A stretch of DNA of 64,000 bases, from assembly GCF_010894435.1 (NCBI RefSeq), contig NZ_JAAIXZ010000023.1, forward strand, positions 62,001 through 126,000. The letters are read 5' to 3'. Below the pieces are notes generated by a model. That model searched no databases, was not told the DNA's origin, and saw only the letters and a program-made list of their open reading frames with translations. A program made the translations under genes and the position numbers. The stretch comes from Pyxidicoccus trucidator. GTDB taxonomy: Bacteria; Myxococcota; Myxococcia; Myxococcales; Myxococcaceae. Positions 1 through 8,599 of this stretch are shown piece by piece; the first letter of the stretch is position 1, and each line of letters begins with the position of its first letter.

Positions 1-2
1 TG

Positions 3-725
3 CGCGTGCCGGAGGGCTTCGCCTACGGCGTCTTCCGGACGGACCCGTTCCCCCTGGCCGAGACACCGCTGGAGCGCCTGCGCCGGGCGGACGAGGCCGG
101 GGCAGGGGTGATTGGCGTGCTCCAGCTCGCGGACAACGTGCTGGAGCTGCGTGCGTGCGGCGGGCTGTGCCGGCACGTGTACCTGTCCGGTGCGCGCGTG
201 GATGCGTCCTCGCCGCCGGAGGTGCTGGATGAGCTGGCCGATGCCGTCACGGATGGCGTGGCCACCGCGAGCCGCGAGCGCGCCCGGGGCTTCTTCCGCC
301 GCGTCCTCTTCGAGGTGATGCAGGGCTCGCACGGCACGCTGGTGGCGGTGCTGCCCCGGGAGCGCGCGGGCTCGATGCTCTTCGTGGACGGAATCATCCT
401 GCCGCGCCCGCTGGACATCGTCGCGCTGCTGGAGCGCTACCACGCGGACCCCACCGACAGCGCGGCCACCGCCGTGCGCGCCACGGCCCAGCTCCTCCGG
501 GGAATGATGGCCACGGATGGAATCACCGTGCTCCGCGCGGATGGCTGCATCGTGGGCTACAACATCTTCGTGAGGCACCCGGAGACGCTCACGAGCCAGC
601 CCTCCAGCGTCGTCGGAGGCGCGAGGCGGAGAACCTTCGAGGTACTCTGCGCCGCCCTCGGCACCGAGCTGACCGCCGCGCTCATCCGCTCACAGGATGG
701 GGACGTGAGCTGCCGCCGGGCGTGA
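3..725 (+). CDS. DisA_N-like (DACNV-type) nucleotide-binding protein, 5' end cut off
   Basis: The reading frame is open to the left edge of the window, so the N-terminus is missing; the first visible start-like codon is a GTG at 6. The visible 239 residues end in a domain like the diadenylate cyclase (DisA_N) fold: a serine-histidine-glycine-threonine stretch followed by a hydrophobic strand near residue 108, a D-G-x motif near 172 (ATDGIT) and a G-G-A-R-R-R-T loop near 205, which sits where diadenylate cyclases have the R-H-R-A motif. Both motifs are diverged, so it may bind a nucleotide without making c-di-AMP. Family assignment is from motif memory and moderate; function in the cell is unknown. 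Confidence 0.55.
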   Translation, partial: RVPEGFAYGVFRTDPFPLAETPLERLRRADEAGAGVIGVLQLADNVLELRACGGLCRHVYLSGARVDASSPPEVLDELADAVTDGVATASRERARGFFRRVLFEVMQGSHGTLVAVLPRERAGSMLFVDGIILPRPLDIVALLERYHADPTDSAATAVRATAQLLRGMMATDGITVLRADGCIVGYNIFVRHPETLTSQPSSVVGGARRRTFEVLCAALGTELTAALIRSQDGDVSCRRA

Positions 726-965
726 GTGCGCGGGTCCTGGCTTGAAACAGCCGACCTCGGAGGCGCGGTGGTGGGAGCCGGAGACACATGTTTTCTGCCC
801 GGAATTTCACGCTGTTCATGGTTATCAAGCCGAGTCAGGTGTCCACCGCGTTACGAGCCGGCTGGAGAACCTGCTACGTCAGGTCAGTGACTCAGTACGT
901 TTCACGTCGCGCGGCAGACGCTTGAATTTGCTCTTGTCAGAGGAATCCAGCATTCTTACGCCGCT

Positions 966-3206
966 TTGAAATCCCCCCTGTTCCGCATCGCGCGTACCGC
1001 GCTCACTGTGCTGTCGGTGTGTCTCGCTGGCGTCGCCGTCGCAGCGAAGCAACCGGCGGTCGTTATCTCCGGACTTCCCGTGGCGCCTTCGCCAAGCGAA
1101 GTCGGCACCGGACTGTGCAGGGCGTCGAGCGAGTCACTCGCTCCGAACGTGGACTTCCCCGCCGATGACGTCAATTTCATCCGGGACATGAATTCGTTCA
1201 TGGAGACGAGCCGGGACCGCCGCTCGACGTCCGTGCTGCGCATCGTGTTCGACCAGTCGAACAACGCCACTCAGGGCGACCCAACCGACCCCACCAATCC
1301 GCAGCCGAGTTATGGGGACTTCGAGAACTCGGTGGCCGGCTGTGGCAGGGGTGGGTGCACGTTTCCCCAGCGCCAGTTCGCTCCACTTGGCGCCCGCTAC
1401 CGGGGTTACATCAACGTCACGCCTCAATGGGTCGGCGTCCCCATCCACTTCGGCTTCTACACGGACGATGGGGTCGCCTTCGTCATCTATGACCGGGCCG
1501 CGAATGCACACCGGGTCATCAATCTGCCTCCACAGCGGTTCTTCCCCACGTGGCGTACAACCAATAGCGTCACGTTCCAGAACCCCGGTCTCTATCCGGT
1601 CGAAATCCTCTATGCGCAGGGCGGAAGCGCGGCTGCGCTGGAGTTCTCGACTTACGCGGGAACCTTCACCGACTTCGAGTCGGAGTACGTCACCCCCCCT
1701 GTCGTCAAGCTGAACGCTTCAGGCTTCGCCCTGGCCCCGCCGGAGCTGTTCTTCCAGACGGAGAACGGTCGCCCCTCGTTTCCAGAGGATATCGACCGTT
1801 GCGAGCAGTGCAGCCGCGAATTCGCCAACGATCCAGGCAACGGTGGCTGCGACCCGTTCTACTACTGCAACGCCGCCGCGCTCTGTGCGCCATGCAACTC
1901 GGCCCTCAAGTGCGGCGATTCCTGCGCCCCCTGCGGTCTGTCCACGCCCTACTGCGCAAACATCAATGAACGCACCCAGTGCGTGCAGTGCACCGAGGAC
2001 AGCCAGTGCGCCAACGGCCGCTGCGACCTGACGGACAACAGCTGCCGCGGCTGCAATGACGACGGCGACTGCCCGAACGGTCGATGCGACATGACGGACA
2101 ACGTCTGCCGCGGCTGCAACGATGACGGTGACTGCCCCGACAACGGCCGCTGCGACACGGCGACCAACCAGTGCACCGGCTGTAACGACGACAGCGACTG
2201 CCCCGGCTCCGTGTGCGACGTGGCCGCCTCCACCTGCGTGGAGTGCACCACCGACGACCACTGCCCCGGCGACCAGGTCTGCGACCCGAACGCCAACGAG
2301 TGCAACGAGTGCAATGACGACTCGCAGTGCCCGCGCGGAGAGATCTGCTCCAGCCACCAGTGCACCCCCTGCGCCACGGACGACTCGTGCGCGGGCAACT
2401 CCTGCAACTGCTGCCCCAATGGCACCCAGTGCGCGGCCCTGACGCCCGGCGCCTCTCCGTCCTGCGTGGAGTGCACCACCAACAGCCAGTGTGCTCCGGG
2501 TCAGGTGTGCGACGCGCTCAACGGCACCTGCGTGGACTCGGTGCCCGAGTGCAACACCGCCGACGCCTGCGGCCCCGGCTGCGCGAAGTGCCCCGGCGAG
2601 CGTCCCTTCTGTCTGGACGGCGAGGTCTGCGTCCAGTGCCGCAACGACATGGAGTGCAGCGACGGCCAGTTCTGCCTCAGCGGCGAGTGCACCGCCTCCA
2701 CCACCGACCGGCACTGCGGCGTGCGCGGCACCGCCTGCGAGGGCGACACGCCCTTCTGCCTCTCCGACGGCTCCGTGCAGGGCAGCGCCTGCGTGGGCTG
2801 CCGCGACGACAACGACTGCGGCAGCGGCCAGTGCAACCCCACCACCCGCACCTGTGACAACGCCGGTGCGTGCGCGGTGACCTGCAACCAGGGGCTCGTC
2901 TGCAACGGCAGCACCTGCGTGGAGTGCTTCGCCGACGCGCACTGCCCCTGCGGCGGCACCTGCGACGTCTCGACCAACAGCTGCTCCACCTCCTGTGAGG
3001 ACAGCGGAGACTGCCTCGGCGTGCAGTACTGCTCGCCGGATACGCAGGAGTGCGAGCGCGGGCGCCGCAAGCCCGGCACCAAGCCCCAGGGCGGTGCCTT
3101 CTGCTGCGGCACCACCGCCGATGCCACTCCCGCCGGAAGCACCACCGTCCTGGTGCTGCTCGCCGCCGGCCTCCTGCTCCTCCGCACCCAGCGCCGCGCA
3201 CGATGA
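966..3206 (+). CDS. traA: TraA-like outer-membrane exchange receptor (PA14-like domain, Cys-rich stalk, MYXO-CTERM-like tail)
   Basis: TraA is the polymorphic cell-surface receptor by which myxobacteria recognise kin and swap outer-membrane proteins and lipids. The 746-residue product has a signal peptide (residues 1-27, ending near AVAA), a PA14-like lectin fold at about 90-235 (FGFYTDDGVAFVIYD is the typical core), a long stalk of tandem Cys modules at about 275-700, and a C-terminal CCG motif, hydrophobic segment and RTQRRAR tail resembling a MYXO-CTERM sorting signal. Recognition specificity in Myxococcus maps to the PA14 region, near residue 205. The start is a TTG preceded only weakly by AGAGGA, so the exact start is uncertain. 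Its stop overlaps the next gene's start (ATGA). The 240 bp upstream of 966 should hold the promoter; no clear box was seen. Confidence 0.88.
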   Translation: MKSPLFRIARTALTVLSVCLAGVAVAAKQPAVVISGLPVAPSPSEVGTGLCRASSESLAPNVDFPADDVNFIRDMNSFMETSRDRRSTSVLRIVFDQSNNATQGDPTDPTNPQPSYGDFENSVAGCGRGGCTFPQRQFAPLGARYRGYINVTPQWVGVPIHFGFYTDDGVAFVIYDRAANAHRVINLPPQRFFPTWRTTNSVTFQNPGLYPVEILYAQGGSAAALEFSTYAGTFTDFESEYVTPPVVKLNASGFALAPPELFFQTENGRPSFPEDIDRCEQCSREFANDPGNGGCDPFYYCNAAALCAPCNSALKCGDSCAPCGLSTPYCANINERTQCVQCTEDSQCANGRCDLTDNSCRGCNDDGDCPNGRCDMTDNVCRGCNDDGDCPDNGRCDTATNQCTGCNDDSDCPGSVCDVAASTCVECTTDDHCPGDQVCDPNANECNECNDDSQCPRGEICSSHQCTPCATDDSCAGNSCNCCPNGTQCAALTPGASPSCVECTTNSQCAPGQVCDALNGTCVDSVPECNTADACGPGCAKCPGERPFCLDGEVCVQCRNDMECSDGQFCLSGECTASTTDRHCGVRGTACEGDTPFCLSDGSVQGSACVGCRDDNDCGSGQCNPTTRTCDNAGACAVTCNQGLVCNGSTCVECFADAHCPCGGTCDVSTNSCSTSCEDSGDCLGVQYCSPDTQECERGRRKPGTKPQGGAFCCGTTADATPAGSTTVLVLLAAGLLLLRTQRRAR
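1980..2380 (+). repeat. Tandem Cys-module repeats inside traA
   Basis: At least five consecutive modules of roughly 22-26 codons, each carrying the pattern C-x2-C-x(D/E)DxxC followed by GRCD or VCD and a closing C. Two neighbouring copies (about 2045-2105 and 2108-2170) are nearly identical in DNA. Such repeats can expand or contract by recombination and would change the stalk length of the receptor. Confidence 0.75.
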
Positions 3207-4846
3207 AGCCCTCGCACCTTCCGCTCCTCCTCCTCGCGCTGGGCCTGTCCACCGTCGCCACCGCCCAGCCGGACACGCGCTTCAACGCCCAAATCTTCCG
3301 CCCGTCCGGCGCGCCTCAGGACCTGGTGGTCGTGACGCAGTCGCGCCCGCTGTCGCACCTGTCCGTGGCGGGAGGCCCGTACCTCAGCTACTCGCTCAAC
3401 CCGCTGACGCTGGTGCCCGAGGGCGGGGACCTGGGGAAGATTTCCCTCGTCGGCAACCGCCTCCAGCTCGACGCCATGGCCAGCGTGGGCCTGTTCGACT
3501 GGGCCGAGGTGGGCGTCGACATGCCGCTCATCCTCGCGCAGGGCGGAGAGAACCTGGAGGTCATCGGCACGGAAGGCAGCGTGGAGAGCTTCGTGCTCGG
3601 CGACCTCCGGCTCACCGGCAAGGTGGCCGTACCCGGCCTTCGCAGGCCCGCGGAGGGCAAGGGCTTTGGCGCGGCGCTGACGCTCAACGTGAGCTTCCCC
3701 ACCGGCGCCCAGGAGGCCTTCGCCGGTGACGGAGAGATGACGTGGGCACCGGGCGTCGTGCTGGACTACCGCTTCGGCAACGGCATCCTCATCGCGCTCA
3801 ACGGCGGCTTCTGGAAGCGGCCGGACCACGTCTTCAACGGCGTGTCGGTGGGAGACATGATGCCCTTCGGCGTGGGCACCGAGGTGCCCATCATCCGCGG
3901 CAGCGGCATCACCGCGGTGGGCATGGTGCACGGCGCCGTGGGCCTGGAGAAGCTTCCGGACGAGCCCCGCCAGGTGCCCGCCGAGCTGCTCATCGGCCTG
4001 CGCTGGTACAGCTCCACCGGCCTCACCTTCACGTTCGGCGGTGGCGCGGGCTGCGGGTGCTCGCTCGCGTCGCCCACGCTGAGCTTCTTCACCTCCATCA
4101 TCTGGGTGCCGGCGAAGACGCGCGAGTGGGAGGCGCTGGAGCGCTTCAAGGAGCCTCCCGAGCCCACCCCGCCGCCTCCGCCGCCGGTGGACCCGGACGG
4201 AGACTCGGTGATTGGCGGAGGCGACCTGTGCCCGGACGTGGCGGGCCCCGTGGGGAACTCGGGCTGCCCGGACACGGACAGGGACGGCGACGCCGTGGTG
4301 GACCGGCTCGACAAGTGCCCGGACCAGCCGGCCGGCAGCCGGGGCCGCGACGGGTGCCCGCTCGCGCGCCGCGACGGGAACAAGATTGTCATCCTGGAGC
4401 AGGTGAACTTCGCCACGGACCAGGACGTCATCCTCTCCGAGTCCTTCCCCATCCTGGAGGAGGTGGCCCGGGTGATGAACGAGAACCCGGAGGTCGACCG
4501 CATCCTGGTGGAGGGCCATACCGACTCGCGCGCGAGCGACGCGTACAACCTGGAGCTGTCGCGGCGGCGCGCGGCCAGCGTCATGCGCTTCCTCATCGAG
4601 AGCGGCGTGGTGGCGGAGCGGCTGTGCTCGCAGGGCTTCGGCCGCAGCCGGCCGCTGGCCGACAACGCGACGGAAGAGGGCATGGCGCTCAACCGCCGCG
4701 TCGAGTTCACCATCCAGCCGCCGAGCGACGGGCCCCGCCCGCCGTGCCCGGAGGAAGGGCTCGACAAGAAGGGCAAGCGCATCCGCGTGAAGCCGCCCCT
4801 GTTCAAGGGGAAGGAAGCGGCTCCGGCTCCGGCCCCGAAGAAGTAG
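3203..4846 (+). CDS. traB: TraB-like outer-membrane protein with OmpA domain
   Basis: TraB is the partner of TraA in outer-membrane exchange. The 547-residue protein has a signal peptide (LLLLALGLSTVATAQ), a beta-rich region of about 300 residues likely to form an outer-membrane barrel, a proline linker (PTPPPPPPVDP), two thrombospondin-type-3-like calcium motifs (DPDGDS and DTDRDGD with Cys), and a C-terminal OmpA domain with the peptidoglycan-binding signature (VEGHTDSRASDAYNLELS, then NRRVEF). The start is the ATG at 3203, which overlaps the traA stop by four bases and implies translational coupling; an upstream in-frame extension lies wholly inside traA and is rejected. The tail is Lys/Pro/Ala-rich. 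Confidence 0.88.
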   Translation: MKPSHLPLLLLALGLSTVATAQPDTRFNAQIFRPSGAPQDLVVVTQSRPLSHLSVAGGPYLSYSLNPLTLVPEGGDLGKISLVGNRLQLDAMASVGLFDWAEVGVDMPLILAQGGENLEVIGTEGSVESFVLGDLRLTGKVAVPGLRRPAEGKGFGAALTLNVSFPTGAQEAFAGDGEMTWAPGVVLDYRFGNGILIALNGGFWKRPDHVFNGVSVGDMMPFGVGTEVPIIRGSGITAVGMVHGAVGLEKLPDEPRQVPAELLIGLRWYSSTGLTFTFGGGAGCGCSLASPTLSFFTSIIWVPAKTREWEALERFKEPPEPTPPPPPPVDPDGDSVIGGGDLCPDVAGPVGNSGCPDTDRDGDAVVDRLDKCPDQPAGSRGRDGCPLARRDGNKIVILEQVNFATDQDVILSESFPILEEVARVMNENPEVDRILVEGHTDSRASDAYNLELSRRRAASVMRFLIESGVVAERLCSQGFGRSRPLADNATEEGMALNRRVEFTIQPPSDGPRPPCPEEGLDKKGKRIRVKPPLFKGKEAAPAPAPKK

Positions 4847-4850
4847 ACGC

Positions 4851-4878
4851 GCCCCTCCTCTCACCGAGGAGGAGGGGC
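4851..4878. terminator. Hairpin between convergent traB and the lipoprotein gene
   Basis: Perfect 10-bp stem GCCCCTCCTC / GAGGAGGGGC with an 8-base loop, starting five bases after the traB stop and facing the convergent gene. It has no T-run, so it could end transcription from either side only weakly or with Rho. Confidence 0.5.
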
Positions 4879-4908
4879 TGCTGTCACGAGCGCGGGCAGC
4901 ACCCCGCG

Positions 4909-5739
4909 CTACGGAACGACGAACTCCGCCGCCGAGCGCCGCCGTCCCGCGACGACGGAGACCACCGCGCGGCCAGTGCCCACCGCCGTCACGCGGCCAT
5001 CAGGCGACACGGACACCACCGCGGCATCCGAGGTGAACCACTCCAGCGGCACGCTCTCGAGCACGACGCCGTTGCGGTTGTAGGCGCGGGCCTGGAGCTG
5101 CACGGACTGGCCCCGCCGCTGGAAGGCATGGTGGGTGAGATTCAGGCCCAGGCGCGCGAAGTCCGCCGGCACCACCTGCACGGCGATGGCGCGGCTGAGG
5201 TGTCCCAGGATGGCGGTGACGGTGGCGGTGCCGGGACGCCCGGCCACGAGCTGACCGTCCTCCACACGCACCACCAACTCGTCGGAGGTGCGGAACTCGG
5301 GGACGGCGTCCGGGAGCGCGTCGCCCTGCTCGCTCCTCGCCACCACGCGCAGCTTGATGACGCGACCCACTTCCATGAAGTCCGCGCCTGGAGCCCTCAC
5401 GTCGAGCGAGTTGAGGATGGTGAGGTCCAGCGGAATCGCCGTGCGAATCTTGCCGCCGGTGACGCCGATGGTCGTCTTGCCGGACTTGCGCACCGTCACC
5501 ACGCCGTCCTGGACGAGGGCCACGTCCGTGGCGGAGCTGGTCCACCGCAGCTTCGGGTCGGACATCCGCTGGCCCTCCGTATCGAGGACCACGTACTCCA
5601 GCTTCACGTTCTGGCCCGGAGTCCGCAGGTACTTCGTCTCCAGCGGCTGGACGGTGATGGTGCCAGGGGACGGACCGCAGGCGCTCAGCAGCCCGAGGAC
5701 GAGAACAAGGACGGAACGGAAGGGAAGGCGCGTCTTCAC
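4909..5739 (-). CDS. Lipoprotein with Big2-type Ig-like repeats
   Basis: The 276-residue product begins with a lipoprotein signal peptide (VLVLGLLSAC, lipobox LSAC at about residue 21). The rest is three Ig-like modules of 75-85 residues with the bacterial Big2 hallmarks: a W-x-S-S-D or F-x-S-D strand, then VSPDGRVTAVGTG near the C-terminus. Such domains usually mediate adhesion or scaffold surface complexes. The gene is monocistronic and converges on traAB. No enzymatic motif is present, and the partner is unknown. Confidence 0.75.
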   Translation of the reverse strand: MKTRLPFRSVLVLVLGLLSACGPSPGTITVQPLETKYLRTPGQNVKLEYVVLDTEGQRMSDPKLRWTSSATDVALVQDGVVTVRKSGKTTIGVTGGKIRTAIPLDLTILNSLDVRAPGADFMEVGRVIKLRVVARSEQGDALPDAVPEFRTSDELVVRVEDGQLVAGRPGTATVTAILGHLSRAIAVQVVPADFARLGLNLTHHAFQRRGQSVQLQARAYNRNGVVLESVPLEWFTSDAAVVSVSPDGRVTAVGTGRAVVSVVAGRRRSAAEFVVP

Positions 5740-5895
5740 GGCGGATGGGGGCGGAGAGCAGCGGCCATACTAACGCCACGCAGAGGCCCCGGTGGGAAAA
5801 GGGTCCGCTCCGTTCATGGCTGCACGCCTGCCGCGCTCGCGCGCCACCTGGAGGCTCACCGTCCAGGCAGACGGCGACTCTTGTGCCGCCTTACC

Positions 5896-7800
5896 TCATG
5901 CCTGGGCATCCCACTGCAAACGGGGGACGTGGCCCGTCGGACGGGGACCCGGGGCCAGGGCCAGGGGCGGCACATAGAGGCCCACCCGCTCGCGCTTCCA
6001 CCAGGTGCCGGTGCGCCGCCGCTCCTCCAGGTCGGCCATCTTGTAGTCGTAGAGCACCGCGCGGACCATGCGAGGAGGCTCGTCCGGGAAGGGGTTGCCT
6101 TCGAGCAGCCTCAGCACCTCCGGCGAGCCCTCCAGCAGCCGTCCAAGGAAGGCGATGAACCAGCTCGTCGGAGCCCCCAGCGCCGCGAACCACATCTGCC
6201 AGTCCAGGCGTGGCTGGTGGGGCGCCACCAGCCGGGGAGGCCGCTCGGGGTCGCCCACCTTGTAGCGGAACGAGTATTCCTTCCAGTGCTCCCCGTCCTC
6301 GGAGCCCTCGACGAGGATTTCCGGGCGCTCCACCGTCATCACGCTGAAGAGGCCATACGAATTCACGGAGCGCAGCGGCCGCGCGCGGGCCTCCAGCCAC
6401 CTCAACGTGCCCCGCACGCGCTCATGGCGGAGGGGCCACGAGTCGAAGCGGCGAAGCACCTCGGACACGCCGAGCACCAGCACCGGAGCGGCCACCACCG
6501 TGGACAGCGCCGCGCGCCACCAGGGCTGCGTCCGGGCGGGCCCCTCGGCCTCCAGCGGCAGCACGCGCCGCAGCGCCGCGTCGTCCAGCAGCCACAGCCC
6601 CAGCGCCAGCGCCTGGTAGTTGAAGAAGCCGTAGTTGCCCGTGGTGAGGATGGCGCCCTGCAACCCCGCGAAGGCCCAGAAGGCGAGCTGCCGTACCTTC
6701 CGAGGGCCCAAGACGAGGAACGGCACACCCGCCTCCAACCCGAGCGTGGCCGCGGTGGACGCGCTCTGGAACCCGGGGGGCAGGTGGTGCGCGTACCAGC
6801 CGCCGCGCGTGGGCAGCGGCGCCGTCTCGTAATAGTGGTTCAGCGCCGTCAGCTCGCGCCACGTCTCGTCCCCCGACTGGAGCTTGCTGATGCCAGAGCC
6901 GAAGTAGAGCCGGAACACGAGCAGCCGGAAGAGGAACACGTCCAGCGCGGAGGGCGCGTCCCGGCCCAGGCCCGGCCTCAGCCCTCCAGGCGCGGTGAGC
7001 GCCGACAACAAGCCCATCTCCAGCAACAGCACGTCCCACTGGAAGGAGAGGAACTCGCGACCCACCGAGACATAGGAGAGGTACAGCCCCCACAGCAGCG
7101 ACACCGTGAGCCGGGGCGCGAGGTTGAAGAGCAGCGCGAGTGACAGCAACTGCCCCGCGCGGCACCCACGCACCAGCGCGGCATCGGACGCGTCCAGCCA
7201 GAACACCGTCGGCGTCAGCCGCCAGCGCTCCCGTTCTGGCTCCGCCAACTTCTCCGCGGCCAACCGCTCGCGAATCGGACGGATGCCCCGGCTCCCATAG
7301 AGGCCGAGCACCTGCCGCCCCAGCGAGGTGAAGGCGATGAGGAACGCGCCGCCCGTCAGCCGGAGGAAGGCCCAGCGCACCAGCCGGTACTCATGCGGAA
7401 CCACCGCGCGCCCGAAGAGCCACGCATCCACTCGCGCCGCCGAGCGTCGGTTGCGGGCGATGAGGGCATACGCGCCTCGCGCCACGTGCAGCACGCCGGG
7501 CAGCAGCCCCACCCTCGCCACCACCCGGGTGCCCGCGCGGGGCGACCAGGCGAGCATCCGGAAGACCGCCTCCGCGCCCTGGGACACGCGCCCGGAGGGC
7601 TCCACCAACTGCATGGCCCGGCGCAGGTCCGCCTTGCGGAGGCCGAGCAGCCAGCGATGCCACCACCGGCCCGGCTCGAAGCGCACACGCCCTCGCGTGC
7701 TCAATCGCCACCGCGCCACCCAGCGGCGGCAGAAGCCACAGTCCCCGTCGAAGAGCACGAGCGGACGCGGCGCGGCCCCACGCATGACTCTCTCCACCAT
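5896..7800 (-). CDS. DCC-domain (DUF393) / lipase maturation factor fusion, membrane protein
   Basis: The 634-residue product joins two known domains. Residues 10-120 are a DCC (DUF393) thioredoxin-like domain with its diagnostic FDGDCGFC motif. From about 130 to the end it matches the lipase-maturation-factor family (LMF1-like): several membrane helices, a R-L-Y-F-G-S-G-I-S-K-L segment, and a soluble C-terminal part with the Y-S-F-R-Y-K-V-G-D and P-x-x-P-R-L-D-W-Q-M-W-F-A-A-L motifs. LMF1 helps fold secreted lipases; the DCC part could supply redox chemistry. It is a single gene, divergent from the MBL-fold gene. The alternative start at residue 6 (MRGAAPRP) is possible. Confidence 0.8.
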   Translation of the reverse strand: MVERVMRGAAPRPLVLFDGDCGFCRRWVARWRLSTRGRVRFEPGRWWHRWLLGLRKADLRRAMQLVEPSGRVSQGAEAVFRMLAWSPRAGTRVVARVGLLPGVLHVARGAYALIARNRRSAARVDAWLFGRAVVPHEYRLVRWAFLRLTGGAFLIAFTSLGRQVLGLYGSRGIRPIRERLAAEKLAEPERERWRLTPTVFWLDASDAALVRGCRAGQLLSLALLFNLAPRLTVSLLWGLYLSYVSVGREFLSFQWDVLLLEMGLLSALTAPGGLRPGLGRDAPSALDVFLFRLLVFRLYFGSGISKLQSGDETWRELTALNHYYETAPLPTRGGWYAHHLPPGFQSASTAATLGLEAGVPFLVLGPRKVRQLAFWAFAGLQGAILTTGNYGFFNYQALALGLWLLDDAALRRVLPLEAEGPARTQPWWRAALSTVVAAPVLVLGVSEVLRRFDSWPLRHERVRGTLRWLEARARPLRSVNSYGLFSVMTVERPEILVEGSEDGEHWKEYSFRYKVGDPERPPRLVAPHQPRLDWQMWFAALGAPTSWFIAFLGRLLEGSPEVLRLLEGNPFPDEPPRMVRAVLYDYKMADLEERRRTGTWWKRERVGLYVPPLALAPGPRPTGHVPRLQWDAQA

Positions 7801-7944
7801 GCGGGAAGGTGGGGTGCCCTCTCGCGTCGCGGCTGCCCTCTCCCGTGCAGACCGGCCGCCCCCGGAGCAGGAGACCCGGCGAGCCGTGTGTCACCTGTCC
7901 CAGGAGTCCAGGTGACGTACGGCACGGGTGCCTACGTTCACGGC

Positions 7945-8598
7945 ATGAGCGAGCCCAAGGGGAAGGCGAAGCGCGTCGTCGAATTGGTGCCTGGCATCCA
8001 CCACTGGACCCTGTCCGATGACCGCATCGGCGGCTCGCGCAGCGACGCGTACGCGGTGGTGGACGAGGATGGGGCCGTCGTCCTCATCGACCCGCTCCCC
8101 ATCGACCAGGACACACTGCGCGAGCTGGGCAACCTCGCCGCCATCGTCCTGACAGCGGGCAACCACCAGCGCTCGGCGTGGCGCTTCCGCAAGGCCTTCA
8201 GCATCCCGGTGTGGGCACCCGAGGGCGCGCACGGCCTGGAAGAAGCGCCGGACTACACCTACGTGGCGGGCGAGACGCTGCCCGGGGGCCTCGTCTCCTT
8301 CCACACGCCAGGCCCCACGCTGGCCATGTACACGCTGTGGGTGCAGCAGCATCCGCGCAGCGTGGCCTTCATCTCGGACCTGCTGGCGCACGAGAGCCCG
8401 GGCACGCCGGAGTTCGTCCCCAGCGAGTACCAGGACGACCCGCTCCGCACCCGGCACAGCGTCCAGCGCATCCTGGACCACCTGCCGGTGCAGACCGTCT
8501 GCTTCGCGCACGGCGAGCCCATCATCGGTGACGGCGCCGCCGCGTTGCGCCGCGCGCTGCAGGAGGACATGGAGTCCCCCGCCACGCCCGCGCCCTGA
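7945..8598 (+). CDS. MBL-fold protein lacking the metal-binding HxHxDH motif
   Basis: The 217-residue protein has the metallo-beta-lactamase layout: an N-terminal beta sheet with YAVVDEDGAVVLIDPLP, a strand IVLTAGNHQRSAWRF where active members have THxHxDH, then FHTPGPT, FISDLL and CFAHGEPI, which match later strands including the final histidine. Because the main histidine cluster is replaced by NHQRSA, hydrolase activity is doubtful. The start chosen is the ATG opening MSEPKGK; the open frame extends far upstream only because the region is GC-rich and opposite the neighbouring gene. Confidence 0.75.
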   Translation: MSEPKGKAKRVVELVPGIHHWTLSDDRIGGSRSDAYAVVDEDGAVVLIDPLPIDQDTLRELGNLAAIVLTAGNHQRSAWRFRKAFSIPVWAPEGAHGLEEAPDYTYVAGETLPGGLVSFHTPGPTLAMYTLWVQQHPRSVAFISDLLAHESPGTPEFVPSEYQDDPLRTRHSVQRILDHLPVQTVCFAHGEPIIGDGAAALRRALQEDMESPATPAP

Positions 8599-8599
8599 C

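Noticed and set aside
742-969. 75-codon plus-strand frame upstream of traA
   Set aside because: No family look, no RBS, and it overlaps the traA start; the region is more likely the traAB promoter.
1719-2942. 407-codon minus-strand frame opposite traA
   Set aside because: Its Ala/Val/Gly-rich repeats are the complement of the Cys-module DNA; typical GC-rich antisense shadow.
3742-7143. 1133-codon plus-strand frame across traB and two minus-strand genes
   Set aside because: Arg/Pro/Gly-rich nonsense running through three well-supported genes on other frames.
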